Below are positions 9,286-17,814 of a DNA stretch of 64,000 bases, one piece after another. Below the pieces are notes generated by a model that was given only the letters and a program-made list of their open reading frames with translations, was not told the DNA's origin and searched no databases. The DNA is from Pseudoduganella flava (GTDB lineage Bacteria; Pseudomonadota; Gammaproteobacteria; Burkholderiales; Burkholderiaceae_D). Every line of letters starts with the position of its first letter. The stretch's first letter is position 1. The DNA lies in the NCBI RefSeq assembly GCF_007830495.1, contig NZ_VLKW01000002.1, forward strand, positions 642,270-706,269. The letters run 5' to 3'. A program made the translations under genes and the position numbers.

Positions 9286-11697
9286 TCAGAAATTGACGTC
9301 CAGCCGGGCGGTGTAATAACGGAACGCGTCGCGTGCCGGTTGCCACCCGTACGAGCGGATGTCGGGTCCCGATACCTGCTTGAAATTCAGGAAGGAGCCG
9401 ACATTGCCGACCGCGTAATGGTGGTCGAACAGGCTCTTGACGCCGACCGAGAACTTGTACTTGCCGCGCTGGTCGGCGATCGACGCGCCCAGATCGACGA
9501 TACCATGGCCGGGGCGCATCAGGCTGGGGTCCTGGCTGATCGCGCCCTGCACCTTCGATTGCGCGCGCACGTTGCCGTTGACGGCCAGCTTGTACGGGAT
9601 CGCCGTGATGGGCAGCGTGTATTCGCCGCCCAGGTTCATCTTCCATTTCGGCGCGTTCGGCATCATGCCGCCGCTCGCGTCGCGCAGGAAGGCGCCCGGT
9701 ACCAGTTCGTTCGGCACGTTGCAGTCCTTGGCGCCGCTGTAGCATGGGCCCTGCTTCCAGTCGACGACGGTGGCGCGCGTGAACGAGAGGTTCGCCGTCA
9801 GCAGCAGCGCGCGCGTCAGCAGCGCCGACGCATCGGCCTCGAAGCCCTGCGTCTGCAGCTTCGGTATGCTGTACAGCACACTGGCCTGGCTGCCGTCGGA
9901 GAACCGTTCCGTGGCCGACGTCTGGTAGTCGCGGAAGCTGGTCTTGAACACCGCGACGTTCAGCGTGGCGCGGTTGTTCCACAGGTTGGCCTTCAGGCCC
10001 GCTTCGAAGCTGGTCGCTTTCTCCGGCGCCAGCGGCAGGCGCTTGAACACGTTGACGTTGTTGGCGCCGCTGGTCATGTCGTACGCGACGCCCTTGCTGC
10101 CCGTGGAGGCGGTGCCGTACACCATCGTGTCCGGCGTCAGCTTGTAGCTGTAACCGAGTTTGCCGGTCACGAAGTTCTCGTCGTGCTGCGGTGCCGTGTA
10201 GAGGTGCGAGCCCGTGTGCACATTGTTCGGCGCCGTCGACGACAGGCTGTCGATCGTGTGGAACATGTAGTCGTTCGTCTCCCGCGTGAAGCGCAGGCCC
10301 GCCGACAGCGTGTGCCGCGGCCGGAAGTCCCAGCTGCCGTTCGCGTAGATGGCGCGATTCAGGCTGGCCGACGTGGTGTGGTAGTTGGTCCAGTTGGTCT
10401 CCTTGACGAACGGATTACCGCGCTGGTACCAGCGGTCGATGCTGGTGCGGGCCAGCCACAGGCCCACCAGGTAGCGCAGGTTGCCGCTGTCCGGCGACGT
10501 CAGGCGCAGCTCCTGGGTCGACAGCTTGGTGTCCATCGTGCCGTTGATCATCGGCGGCTCGGCGATGCCCGAAGGCTTGCCCGAGTGATCCAGCTGGTAG
10601 AAGGTCGAGATCAGGTCGATGTTGTCGTTGTCGCGGAAGTCGTTCGACCGGTTCTTGTCGACGGACGTGATCGACGTCAGCGCATAGCCGGCCAGCGGCG
10701 AACGGTCCGGGAACAGGTAGTTGAAGCGCACGCCGATGCCCCGATCGGTGGCATCCAGGCCGGTCGGCGAATCGTTGCGGATCGTCGTGTTGAACGGCGT
10801 GACGGCGATGCCCCGCAACACCTCCGTGTTCGACAGCGCCTTGTAGTTCTTGTTGTACAGGTAGCCCACGCCCGGGCCGATCGACGTGATGGCGGCCGTG
10901 TTCCCGGTGCGGAGCGCGTGGTCGTAGCGGGGCGAGATCTGCACGTCCAGGTCGGGCGTGATCTGCCACTGCACCTTCGCGAAGAACGTCTTGCCGCCCG
11001 AGCCGTTCTGCATGCTGTCGGTCGTCAGGTTGTGCAGCAGGCCGGGAAAATCGGTCTTGCTGGCGAACAGGCGCACGCCGACCGTATCGGACAGCCGGCC
11101 GCTGACGGACGTGGCGACGCGGTACTCGTCGTCGCTGCTGCGAAACAGCGACAGCTTGCCCTTCATCGGGCCGGCGCCGATCGGCTTCGTCGTGATCACC
11201 ACCGCGCCGGCAATCGCGCTCTTGCCGAACATCGTGCTTTGCGGCCCTTTGAGCACCTCCACCCGCGCCACGTCGGACACGTCGCGAAACGCCTGCTGCG
11301 CCTGGGCGTACGGCATGTCGTCGACGATGATCGCCACGTCGCCTTCGATGCCGATATTGTTGGACGTCGTGCCGATGCCGCGCATGTTGATGCTGTTGGT
11401 GCCCACCTGCGTGCCGGTGGAAATGGTGAGCGCGGGCGACAGGTTGACGATGTCGTCGAACTCGCGCACGTTGTTGCGGTTGAGGGCTTCCTCGGTCAGC
11501 ACGGAAATCGACATCGGCACGTCTTCCAGCTTTTCGATACGGCGGTTGGCCGACACGACGACCGCCTCCAGCTTCGGCGCATCGGCCGGCGCGGCTTCCT
11601 GCGCCTGTACCGGCGCGGCGAGCTGCAGGAGGGCCAATGCGGCGGCGATCGGGGTAAGCGGCGGCGGCGCGCCACGGTGGTGCTGCTTGACTGCCAT
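9286..11697 (-). CDS. TonB-dependent outer-membrane receptor, uronate locus
   Basis: An 803-residue receptor with a signal peptide ending QAQEA, a TonB-box-like LEAVVVSANRR, a plug domain (NMRGIGTT, VEVLKGPQSTMFGKSAIAGA) and a 22-strand-type barrel ending in a terminal aromatic residue (TARLDVNF). It resembles carbohydrate-type receptors of Proteobacteria rather than siderophore receptors, mainly by context. It is the first gene of the minus-strand uronate operon, 26 bp before the LacI gene. It would bring oligosaccharides across the outer membrane. Confidence 0.88.
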   Translation of the reverse strand: MAVKQHHRGAPPPLTPIAAALALLQLAAPVQAQEAAPADAPKLEAVVVSANRRIEKLEDVPMSISVLTEEALNRNNVREFDDIVNLSPALTISTGTQVGTNSINMRGIGTTSNNIGIEGDVAIIVDDMPYAQAQQAFRDVSDVARVEVLKGPQSTMFGKSAIAGAVVITTKPIGAGPMKGKLSLFRSSDDEYRVATSVSGRLSDTVGVRLFASKTDFPGLLHNLTTDSMQNGSGGKTFFAKVQWQITPDLDVQISPRYDHALRTGNTAAITSIGPGVGYLYNKNYKALSNTEVLRGIAVTPFNTTIRNDSPTGLDATDRGIGVRFNYLFPDRSPLAGYALTSITSVDKNRSNDFRDNDNIDLISTFYQLDHSGKPSGIAEPPMINGTMDTKLSTQELRLTSPDSGNLRYLVGLWLARTSIDRWYQRGNPFVKETNWTNYHTTSASLNRAIYANGSWDFRPRHTLSAGLRFTRETNDYMFHTIDSLSSTAPNNVHTGSHLYTAPQHDENFVTGKLGYSYKLTPDTMVYGTASTGSKGVAYDMTSGANNVNVFKRLPLAPEKATSFEAGLKANLWNNRATLNVAVFKTSFRDYQTSATERFSDGSQASVLYSIPKLQTQGFEADASALLTRALLLTANLSFTRATVVDWKQGPCYSGAKDCNVPNELVPGAFLRDASGGMMPNAPKWKMNLGGEYTLPITAIPYKLAVNGNVRAQSKVQGAISQDPSLMRPGHGIVDLGASIADQRGKYKFSVGVKSLFDHHYAVGNVGSFLNFKQVSGPDIRSYGWQPARDAFRYYTARLDVNF

Positions 11698-11745
11698 TGT
11701 TGTCTCCGTTATTTGGTGTTGTGACGACAGCAGACTGCTAGATTA

Positions 11746-11772
11746 TAAAACGTTTTACTGCATCGTTACAGT
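11746..11772. promoter_or_regulatory. LacI-type operator, proximal copy
   Basis: Contains the perfect 12-bp palindrome TAAAACGTTTTA (11746-11757), about 50 bp upstream of the TonB receptor start. It is followed directly by ACTGCATCGTTACAGT, which has ACTG/CAGT ends. A central CG in an A/T-flanked palindrome is typical of LacI-family operators. The whole block recurs in inverted orientation at 11856-11884. Repressor binding here is inferred. Confidence 0.6.
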
Positions 11773-11855
11773 CCGCCGCCGGCAAGCCGGCTTTGGGAAA
11801 ACAAAGAATATGAAAAGCACGCCTAAAGTGCCTCGCCTATTCTGCGTAACGACCT

Positions 11856-11884
11856 ACTGTAACGATTTAGTGCAACGTTTTACT
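11856..11884. promoter_or_regulatory. LacI-type operator, distal inverted copy
   Basis: ACTGTAACGATTTAGT (11856-11871) runs into AGTGCAACGTTTTACT (11869-11884). Read on the other strand, 23 of 27 positions match the proximal block at 11746-11772. The two copies are about 83 bp apart in opposite orientation, which would allow DNA looping by a tetrameric or paired repressor. The rest of the 11.7-12.2 kb spacer shows nothing further I can support. Confidence 0.5.
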
Positions 11885-12196
11885 AAGTGTCGTACTCCCA
11901 GTTGCGGCTGTCAATCTTTTTCTGAAAGCGTGTGAAAAAGGGGACGGGGAGTCGTGCTTCCCCCGGAGCGCATCCAGGAACGCCCCACAACATGCAAGGC
12001 GCGGGTTGCAGCGTACATATGCGCGGATGTGCGCAGTATTTATAATTCGTCATAGGCACGAACGTGCAGGTACGCCCAGTGGCCTTGCCAGTGCTGAAGC
12101 GCAGGACCCCGGTTTTGGCGGAGGGGGGCAATCATCAGCCTTAATGGAGTACACCGAATTTTTTGCAACGGACAAAGCAGCGGGAGGAACGGGGCA

Positions 12197-12601
12197 ATGA
12201 AACGTCTCATTTGCGTGAGCGTGATGCTCCTGGGGGGCTGGAGCGCCCCGTTTGCCGGGGCAGATACGTCAACTGGAGGCACGCAGTCGGACATCACCAT
12301 TGGTGAACCGCTCGTGACGGCAAGGGCGAAACTCCTCAAGCATGGATGGAAGCCGACGCGGCGTCACGCCGATGACGGCTACGAATACAGCGGCGCGGAG
12401 GTGGAGCTTATCCGGCGCAGAATATTCGAGGTCGACTCGTGCTCGTCGGACAGCTCGCGCTGTATCCTGTTCTACGCGAAGAGAGGAAAGTGCCTGCGGA
12501 TGGACACCATCGGCGAGAAGGTGGGCTATATGGTGGTGACGCGGTGGGCCGAAGAGTGTCCGGATGCGCCTCCCCGGCCCAGCGGCGCAAACTCTGAATG
12601 A
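12197..12601 (+). CDS. Small secreted protein of unknown function
   Basis: 134 residues with a clear signal peptide (MKRLICVSVMLLGGWSAPFAGA) and a strong GGAGG upstream. The mature part starts with a segment typical of small periplasmic proteins that measure one repeated feature (IGEPLVTARAKLLKHGWKP). It has four cysteines after the signal peptide (CSSDSSRC, the C of GKCLRMD, and EEC), which may form disulfides. I recognise no enzyme motif. It diverges from the uronate operon and is followed by the udk relic. Confidence 0.75.
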   Translation: MKRLICVSVMLLGGWSAPFAGADTSTGGTQSDITIGEPLVTARAKLLKHGWKPTRRHADDGYEYSGAEVELIRRRIFEVDSCSSDSSRCILFYAKRGKCLRMDTIGEKVGYMVVTRWAEECPDAPPRPSGANSE

Positions 12602-12644
12602 ACACCGACTGCATCGCTCGCGGTCGATTGTGCGGCCGCGGCAA

Positions 12645-12726
12645 CTAGCCGATCATGTTTGCCACCTTGGCAGTAATAACGTCGATGGTCGGATCGTCCG
12701 CACCATGCGGCGGATGATGTCGGCGT
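12645..12726 (-). pseudogene. Relic of the 3' end of a second uridine kinase gene
   Basis: Read on the minus strand this encodes HGADDPTIDVITAKVANMIG followed by a stop. It matches the C-terminal HGANDPAVDVITTKVASVIG of the intact udk at 14 of 20 residues. The DNA also aligns to about 112-195 of the window. A one-base deletion relative to udk, in the GCGGCA-GGATGA stretch, breaks the frame just upstream (ADIIRR in place of ADVILP). No further udk sequence is seen on either side. This is a decayed paralogue fragment, not a working gene. Confidence 0.7.
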
Positions 12727-12803
12727 GCCGATGGGGGCGCTAGGGCTCTGCATCCTCGCGTTGGGCAGTCGTTGCATTGCGCAGCGTTTTTCGCCGGCCA
12801 CGC

Positions 12804-13943
12804 TCACTTCTCTACCGCCGCCAGCCGCCGTGAATTCGCATCGCTCCGAAAAACGATTGGCTGCACGCCTTGTGCCTGCATCCGCTGCGCCTGCAGCACG
12901 ACCGCCTGCACATCGCCATGCCGCGGCGACCGCGCGCACACCGGGTCCGCATTCTCCGCATCGCCCGTCAGCGCGTAAGCCTGGCACCGGCAGCCGCCGA
13001 AATCCTTGTGCCGTTCTGGGCAGCCGCTGCACGGTGCCTTCATCCACGCATCGCCCCGGTAACGGTTGAACGCGCCGCTGCCGTACCAGATCTCGCCCAG
13101 CCGGTGCTCCGTCACGTTCGGGAAGGCGATCCCCGGCAGCGAGCGTGCCGCGTGGCAGGGCAGGGCGGTGCCGTCCGGTGCGACGGCAAAGAACACGGAG
13201 CCCCAGCCGTTCATGCAGGCTTTCGGCCGCTCTTCGAAATAGTCGGGCACGACGAACAGGATGCGTATCCGGTTGCCGATCCGGGCGCGGTACTCGTTGA
13301 CGACGGCTTCGGCCCACAGCAGCTGTTTGCGCGTGGGCATCAGCTGCGCGCGGTTCACCAGGCCCCAGCCGTAGTACTGCGTGTTGGCCAATTCCAGGTA
13401 CTCGACACCCATCTCCAGCGCCATGTCGATGATGCGGTCCACGTGGTCGAGGTTGAAGCGGTGCAGCACGACGTTCAGCACCATCGGGTAGTCGTGCCGC
13501 TTGATCAGCCGCGCCACCTTCGCCTTCAGGTCGAAGGTCTTCGTGCTCGACAGGAAGTCGTTCATCTCCCGTGTCGAATCCTGGAACGACAGCTGGATGT
13601 GATCGAGTCCGCGCTCCTTCATGCGCGCGATGCGCGGTTCGGTGAGGCCGATGCCGGACGTGATCAGGTTCGTGTAGAACCCCAGCCGCCGGCCCTCGCC
13701 GATCAGCTCTTCCAGGTCGTCGCGCAGCAGCGGTTCGCCGCCGGAAAAGCCCAGTTGCGCGGTGCCCAGCTGGCGGGCCTGGCGCATCACGTCGATCCAC
13801 TCTCCCGTCGAGAGTTCGGCGCGCTGCTGCGCGTAGTCGACCGGGTTGTAGCAGAAGGCGCAGTGCAGCGGGCAGCGGTAGGTCAGCTCGGCCAGCAGCC
13901 ACAGGGGCGGCGCGATCGGCGGGCGGGATGCAGGTGCATTCAT
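12804..13943 (-). CDS. pqqE: PQQ biosynthesis radical SAM enzyme PqqE
   Basis: A 379-residue radical SAM protein that joins the Glu and Tyr side chains of PqqA, the first step of PQQ synthesis, with PqqD as chaperone. The [4Fe-4S]-SAM motif CPLHCAFC lies near residues 25-32. The SPASM-type auxiliary cluster cysteines are visible as CMNGWGS, ALPCHAA, CSGCPERHKDFGGCRC and the terminal ...DPVC. The gene starts 6 bp after pqqD and ends the pqq operon. Length and motifs are normal. Confidence 0.97.
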   Translation of the reverse strand: MNAPASRPPIAPPLWLLAELTYRCPLHCAFCYNPVDYAQQRAELSTGEWIDVMRQARQLGTAQLGFSGGEPLLRDDLEELIGEGRRLGFYTNLITSGIGLTEPRIARMKERGLDHIQLSFQDSTREMNDFLSSTKTFDLKAKVARLIKRHDYPMVLNVVLHRFNLDHVDRIIDMALEMGVEYLELANTQYYGWGLVNRAQLMPTRKQLLWAEAVVNEYRARIGNRIRILFVVPDYFEERPKACMNGWGSVFFAVAPDGTALPCHAARSLPGIAFPNVTEHRLGEIWYGSGAFNRYRGDAWMKAPCSGCPERHKDFGGCRCQAYALTGDAENADPVCARSPRHGDVQAVVLQAQRMQAQGVQPIVFRSDANSRRLAAVEK

Positions 13944-13949
13944 CGCGGC

Positions 13950-14222
13950 TCAGGCCAGCCAGCCCTGCTCGTTGGCCGCGCGGAGGAAGTCGTCGACGTC
14001 GGCCCGCAGATCGCTTGCGCTGAACGCCTGTTCCAGTTCGTGGACGATGGCCGGCACGCTGTGCAGCCCGTCGCAGCGCTTCAGGATCTCGGCCGCGCTC
14101 TGGTTCAACTTGACCATGCCCTCGGGGTACAGCAGCACGTACTGGCCCTGCGCCTCTTCCCACTGCATGCGGAAGCGGCGAGACAGCTGGGGTTGGGCGG
14201 GAATCTTGTCCATCGTGTTCAT
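13950..14222 (-). CDS. pqqD: PqqA-binding chaperone PqqD
   Basis: 90 residues, full length. PqqD binds the precursor peptide PqqA and presents it to PqqE. Visible family features include LSRRFRMQWEEAQGQYVLLYPEG, the KLNQSAAEILKRCDG helix and a Leu/Val-rich C-terminus (VDDFLRAANEQGWLA). It is the fourth gene of pqqABCDE, 15 bp after pqqC and 6 bp before pqqE. A second start (MDKIPAQ) three codons in is possible. Confidence 0.96.
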   Translation of the reverse strand: MNTMDKIPAQPQLSRRFRMQWEEAQGQYVLLYPEGMVKLNQSAAEILKRCDGLHSVPAIVHELEQAFSASDLRADVDDFLRAANEQGWLA

Positions 14223-14237
14223 CGTGGCACCTCGCGG

Positions 14238-14942
14238 CTAGGGGTAGGCCCGGTCGATGGCGTCGAGCATGGCCCACAGGATGTCGAGCTTGAATTGCAG
14301 GATCTCCAGCGCCCGTTCCTGCTGGGCGCGGGTCGTGAAATGGTCGAGCGTCACCCGCAGCCCGTGCTCGACATCGCGTTCGGCCAGCGCGATGCGGCTG
14401 CGGAAGTACTGCAGGCCGTCGGCATCGATCCAGCCGTAATGGAGCGGCCAGTTGGCCAGGCGGTCCTTGTGGATCCGCGGCGCAAACATCTCGGTGAGCG
14501 ACGAGCACACGGCTTCCTGCCATGGCACCTGCCGCGCGAAGTTGACGTAGGCATCGACGGCAAAGCGCACGCCGGGGATGACGTGGCGGTGCGACCATAA
14601 GTCGTCCGCTGCCAGACCGACGGCGGCGCCCAGCCGCAGCCACGCTTCGATGCCGCCTTCGTTATCCTCCCCGCCGTCGTGGTCGAGGATGCGGCGCACC
14701 CATAGACGGCGCGTGGCGCGGTCCGGGCAGTTCGCGAGGATGGCGGCATCCTTGCGGGGGATGTTCACTTGGTAGTAGAAGCGGTTGGCGACCCAGCCGC
14801 GGATCTGCTCGGGGCCCAGCAGGCCGCTGTTCATCCGCGTGTTGAACGGGTGGTGGATGTGGTACCCCGCGCCGCGGGCCCGCAGCTGCGCCTCGAATTC
14901 GGCGCGGTCCCACGCCGGCATGCTCACTTGGGCGTCCGTCAC
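14238..14942 (-). CDS. pqqC: Pyrroloquinoline-quinone synthase PqqC
   Basis: Catalyses the final cofactorless oxidation and ring closure to PQQ. It has heme-oxygenase-like all-helical fold markers: YHIHHPFN near the start, [20 protein letters not shown], and RILDHDGG with the active-site acidic and His residues. I start it at GTG 14942, which overlaps the pqqB stop (GTGA) and has GGAG 8 bases upstream, giving 234 residues. An ATG at 14921 would give 227 residues but lacks a ribosome binding site. Confidence 0.95.
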   Translation of the reverse strand: MTDAQVSMPAWDRAEFEAQLRARGAGYHIHHPFNTRMNSGLLGPEQIRGWVANRFYYQVNIPRKDAAILANCPDRATRRLWVRRILDHDGGEDNEGGIEAWLRLGAAVGLAADDLWSHRHVIPGVRFAVDAYVNFARQVPWQEAVCSSLTEMFAPRIHKDRLANWPLHYGWIDADGLQYFRSRIALAERDVEHGLRVTLDHFTTRAQQERALEILQFKLDILWAMLDAIDRAYP

Positions 14943-15877
14943 AGGTTGATCTCCATGCCGTCGAACGCGACCTCGATGCCGTGGTGGGCCAGCATGGCAC
15001 GCTGTGGCGATTGCTCGTCCAGGATCGGGTTCGTGTTGTTGATGTGGATGAGGACCTTGCGAGGCGCCTTGCCGTGCGCGTCCAGGCTGTCGAGCACCGC
15101 GATCATGCCGCGCTGGCCCGCCTGCGGCAGGTGGCCCATGTCGGCCGCGCTCTTCGTGGAAAAGCCGTGCTCGATCATTTCGCCGGCGCTCCAGAACGTG
15201 CCGTCGACCAGCACGCAGTCCGCTGCCTGCATCGCGTAATCGACCTGCGGTTCGATCGCACCGAGGCCGGGGGCATAGAACACGGAGCGGCCGCTGGCGA
15301 TGTCCTCGATCAGCAATCCAATGTTGTCGCCCACTGCAGGGCGGTCGCGGTGCGGCGAATACGGCGGTGCCTTGCTGGACAGGGCCAGCGGCGTGAAACG
15401 GATGCCGTCGATGCCGGGGACCTGCACGGGGCGCATGCCGGGACCGTCGCCGATGGTCTCCAGCGGATGCCACTTCACGCCGCAATAATGGGACAGCACG
15501 GGCGCCAGCGGCAGGCTGGCGTTCAAGTCGTCCCACACGGGCGCGGTGCAGTACAGCGGCAGCTGCCGCCCTTCGCGCAGCATCAACAGGCCCGTGACGT
15601 GATCGATCTGCGCGTCCATCAGCATCACGGCGGCGATGCCCGTGTCGCGCGGCGAGCGTGCCGGCTGCAATGCCGGCGTGGCGCGGATCTGCGCGAGGAT
15701 ATCCGGCGACGCGTTGACCAGCACCCAGTCGGCGCCGTTCGCCGACACGGCGATCGACGATTGTGTGCGCGCCGTGGCGGCAACGGTGCCGCTCCGCACG
15801 CCGGCGCAATTGCGGCAGTTGCAGTTCCATTGCGGGAAACCGCCGCCCGCTGCCGAACCTAAGACGATGATCTTCAT
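14939..15877 (-). CDS. pqqB: PQQ biosynthesis hydroxylase PqqB
   Basis: A 312-residue metallo-beta-lactamase-fold protein. It hydroxylates the cross-linked Tyr in PQQ biosynthesis and was earlier thought to be a PQQ carrier. Landmarks are [19 protein letters not shown] at the start with the Zn-binding CNCRNC cysteines, [12 protein letters not shown], and [13 protein letters not shown] as the modified metal-ligand motif. It is separated from pqqA by a strong hairpin and overlaps pqqC. Confidence 0.97.
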   Translation of the reverse strand: MKIIVLGSAAGGGFPQWNCNCRNCAGVRSGTVAATARTQSSIAVSANGADWVLVNASPDILAQIRATPALQPARSPRDTGIAAVMLMDAQIDHVTGLLMLREGRQLPLYCTAPVWDDLNASLPLAPVLSHYCGVKWHPLETIGDGPGMRPVQVPGIDGIRFTPLALSSKAPPYSPHRDRPAVGDNIGLLIEDIASGRSVFYAPGLGAIEPQVDYAMQAADCVLVDGTFWSAGEMIEHGFSTKSAADMGHLPQAGQRGMIAVLDSLDAHGKAPRKVLIHINNTNPILDEQSPQRAMLAHHGIEVAFDGMEINL

Positions 15878-15887
15878 GGAGTGGTTG

Positions 15888-15918
15888 CGAAAAGCCGTGC
15901 GCAGGGCACGGCTTTTCG
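15888..15918 (-). terminator. Hairpin between pqqA and pqqB (attenuator)
   Basis: Perfect 13-bp arms CGAAAAGCCGTGC / GCACGGCTTTTCG with a 5-base loop, 7 bp after the pqqA stop. On the minus strand the GC-rich stem GCCGTGC/GCACGGC is followed by TTTT, as in an intrinsic terminator. Partial termination here would give abundant short pqqA transcripts and fewer pqqABCDE transcripts, a pattern known in other pqq operons. Confidence 0.75.
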
Positions 15919-15924
15919 GGTAGG

Positions 15925-15999
15925 TCAGCGGTTGGCGATGTACATCGTGATTTCAAAGCCAAAGCGGACGTCGGTGAATTGCGGCTTGCTCCAGGTCAT
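15925..15999 (-). CDS. pqqA: PQQ precursor peptide PqqA
   Basis: A 24-residue precursor beginning [15 protein letters not shown], followed by the conserved E-I-T-M-Y core. Glu16 and Tyr20 have the E-x3-Y spacing and are the atoms from which PQQ is built. AGGAG lies about 8 bases upstream of the ATG. It heads the pqqABCDE cluster and is shorter than common gene-caller limits. The 200-bp upstream region presumably holds the promoter; I see no certain -35/-10. Confidence 0.95.
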   Translation of the reverse strand: MTWSKPQFTDVRFGFEITMYIANR

Positions 16000-16197
16000 G
16001 AACAGTCTCCTCAAGGTTCGGTGTGGCAGGCATCGGTTGCCGGCTGGTCACCGCACGGCGTGCGCGGTCGGGAAGCACTGCTGCAGTATTCGTGCCACCG
16101 CCCGGCAGGGCGGCGTTGCCGGCGGGGTGCCATGGCAATGGAACAGTTTTCCGGTACACCTGTCCCGATTTGCAACAGTGACCCGCGGCCCCGTTGC

Positions 16198-16803
16198 TCA
16201 GCCGGGAGCTGATTCCCGCGCCCGCACGAGCACGCGGGCCGGCGAGCCGCTGACGCCCGTCAGCCGCAAAGGCAGGGCGATGACGTCGCCGCTGTGCGCG
16301 AATTCGCCAACGTCTTCCAGCGTATCCTCGGCGAGGAATTTGCCCGCCTGCGCCACCCGGCGGTGGAACCACAGCGGGTCGTCATGCGCCACCTGCAGCG
16401 CGCCGACGGTCACGATCATCGGCGGCGGCAACGCCAGCAACGCGTCGATCGCTGCCGTGGCGGCACGCAGCGGTGCGCGCGCATCGATGAGGAGGTGGGT
16501 GGCGCCGGCGCAGTCCAGCCGGAACGCGGGATCGGTGAGGTGCCCGGCACTGACGAGGCGATAGCTGCCCACGCATGCGCCGACCGGCAGCTGGTCGAGC
16601 GTGGCGCCGCCGTCGGCGAAGTGGCAGGGCGCATCGATATGCGTGCCGGTCTGCGTTCCCAGCGACAGGCGCCACACTTCGAAGCCCGCGCTGTGGCGTT
16701 CGGCCCAGCGCTCGGCCGCGAATGGCGGGTCGGCATAGGCGCCGTCCCGGTAGATCCACAGGTGCTCGTCCAGCTTGCGGGTCAGGTCGATCCAGTCGCT
16801 CAT
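16198..16803 (-). CDS. Cyclase-family metal-dependent hydrolase (KynB-like)
   Basis: A 201-residue member of the cyclase/kynurenine formamidase superfamily. It carries the metal-binding segment GTQTGTHIDAPCHF (the H-x-GTHxDxPxHF type) and a later SGDVIALPLRLTG. The start MSDWIDL has GGAGG 7 bases upstream. Family members hydrolyse N-formylkynurenine, isatin or related amides; nothing here fixes the substrate. It lies between pqqA and the epoxide-hydrolase gene, 57 bp after the latter, and may be read from the same transcript. Confidence 0.8.
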   Translation of the reverse strand: MSDWIDLTRKLDEHLWIYRDGAYADPPFAAERWAERHSAGFEVWRLSLGTQTGTHIDAPCHFADGGATLDQLPVGACVGSYRLVSAGHLTDPAFRLDCAGATHLLIDARAPLRAATAAIDALLALPPPMIVTVGALQVAHDDPLWFHRRVAQAGKFLAEDTLEDVGEFAHSGDVIALPLRLTGVSGSPARVLVRARESAPG

Positions 16804-16860
16804 GTGCTTTCCTCCCGGGCGAACAGCCATGGTACAGCGCCCGGCGACCGACCCGCGGAA

Positions 16861-17814
16861 CTATGCGTGCACGGTGCGCAGGAAGTCGATCAGCACGGCG
16901 TTCACCGCACCCGGCGCCTCCTGCTGCACCCAATGGCCGGCGCCGGCGACGATGGTGCTGCCGCGATGCCCCGGCACCGTGTGCGGCAGGGCATCCACCA
17001 GCGGTTTCATCAGCGGGTAGATCGGATCGTGTTCGCCCGTGATGAACCAGGCCGGTTGGTGGATGGCGACACCCTGCAGCGGCGCGGTCAGCTCCCAGTT
17101 GCGTTCGATGTTACGGTACCACTTCAGCGGGCCGGCGAACCCGGACCGTTCGAAGGCCGCGATGTAGACGGCGAGTTCCGCGTCGCTCATCCAGTGCATC
17201 GGCCGCTCCGGTTCGGCCAGCGCCGCCAGCGCGCCGGATGGGCCGATCATGCCGTCCCAGCGCGCTGAGGGACCGGCCGACAGCGTCCACATCATGCGGC
17301 GCAGCGTGGCCGCGATGTCCTGCTCAAATTCCTCTTCCGCGCGGCCGGGCTCCTGGAAGTACAGCTGGTAGAACTCCGTGCGGCCGGAGCGGCGCCACGC
17401 ATCCAGGCGGCTGACCGGCCGGCGCGGCGTGAAGGGCACGCACATGCCTGTCACGCTGGCAAACAAGTCCGGGCGCAGCTGCGCGGCCGCCCACGCGACG
17501 GGCGCGCCCCAGTCGTGGCCGACGATGTCCGCCCGCCCGATGCCCAGCTCCGCCAGCAGCCCGACCATGTCGCCGACCAGGTGGTAGATCGTGTACTGCT
17601 CGGTGGGCTGCGGCACGTCCGTGCGGCCGTAGCCGCGCATGTCCGGCGCGATCGCGTGGAAGCCCGCATCGGCCAGCGCGCGCAGCTGGTGCCGCCACGA
17701 GTAACCTACTTCGGGAAAGCCATGGCAGAGCAGCACGACAGGGCCGCTGCCGGCTTCCGTCACGTGCTGGTGAATGCCGTTCGCAACGATGCAACGTTCG
17801 CGGAATTCAGGCAT
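16861..17814 (-). CDS. Alpha/beta hydrolase, epoxide hydrolase type
   Basis: A 317-residue soluble hydrolase. The oxyanion motif HGFPEVGYSW and the nucleophile elbow GHDWG, with Asp101 in place of Ser, indicate an epoxide hydrolase or haloacid-type enzyme. The catalytic His is in GAGHWVQQEAP and an acidic residue in GEHDPIYP. The start MPEFRER overlaps the end of the upstream TetR gene by 8 bp, so the pair is an operon and the regulator probably senses a substrate or product. No export signal is seen. Confidence 0.85.
   Translation of the reverse strand: MPEFRERCIVANGIHQHVTEAGSGPVVLLCHGFPEVGYSWRHQLRALADAGFHAIAPDMRGYGRTDVPQPTEQYTIYHLVGDMVGLLAELGIGRADIVGHDWGAPVAWAAAQLRPDLFASVTGMCVPFTPRRPVSRLDAWRRSGRTEFYQLYFQEPGRAEEEFEQDIAATLRRMMWTLSAGPSARWDGMIGPSGALAALAEPERPMHWMSDAELAVYIAAFERSGFAGPLKWYRNIERNWELTAPLQGVAIHQPAWFITGEHDPIYPLMKPLVDALPHTVPGHRGSTIVAGAGHWVQQEAPGAVNAVLIDFLRTVHA

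Noticed and set aside
11934..11949. GAAAAAGGGGACGGGG stretch resembling REP elements linked to RAYT transposases
   Set aside because: No clear inverted partner or transposase gene nearby, so the match is too short to call.
16000..16197. Sigma-54-type promoter upstream of pqqA
   Set aside because: A TGGCAC-like -24 box is present but the -12 element does not match at the right distance.
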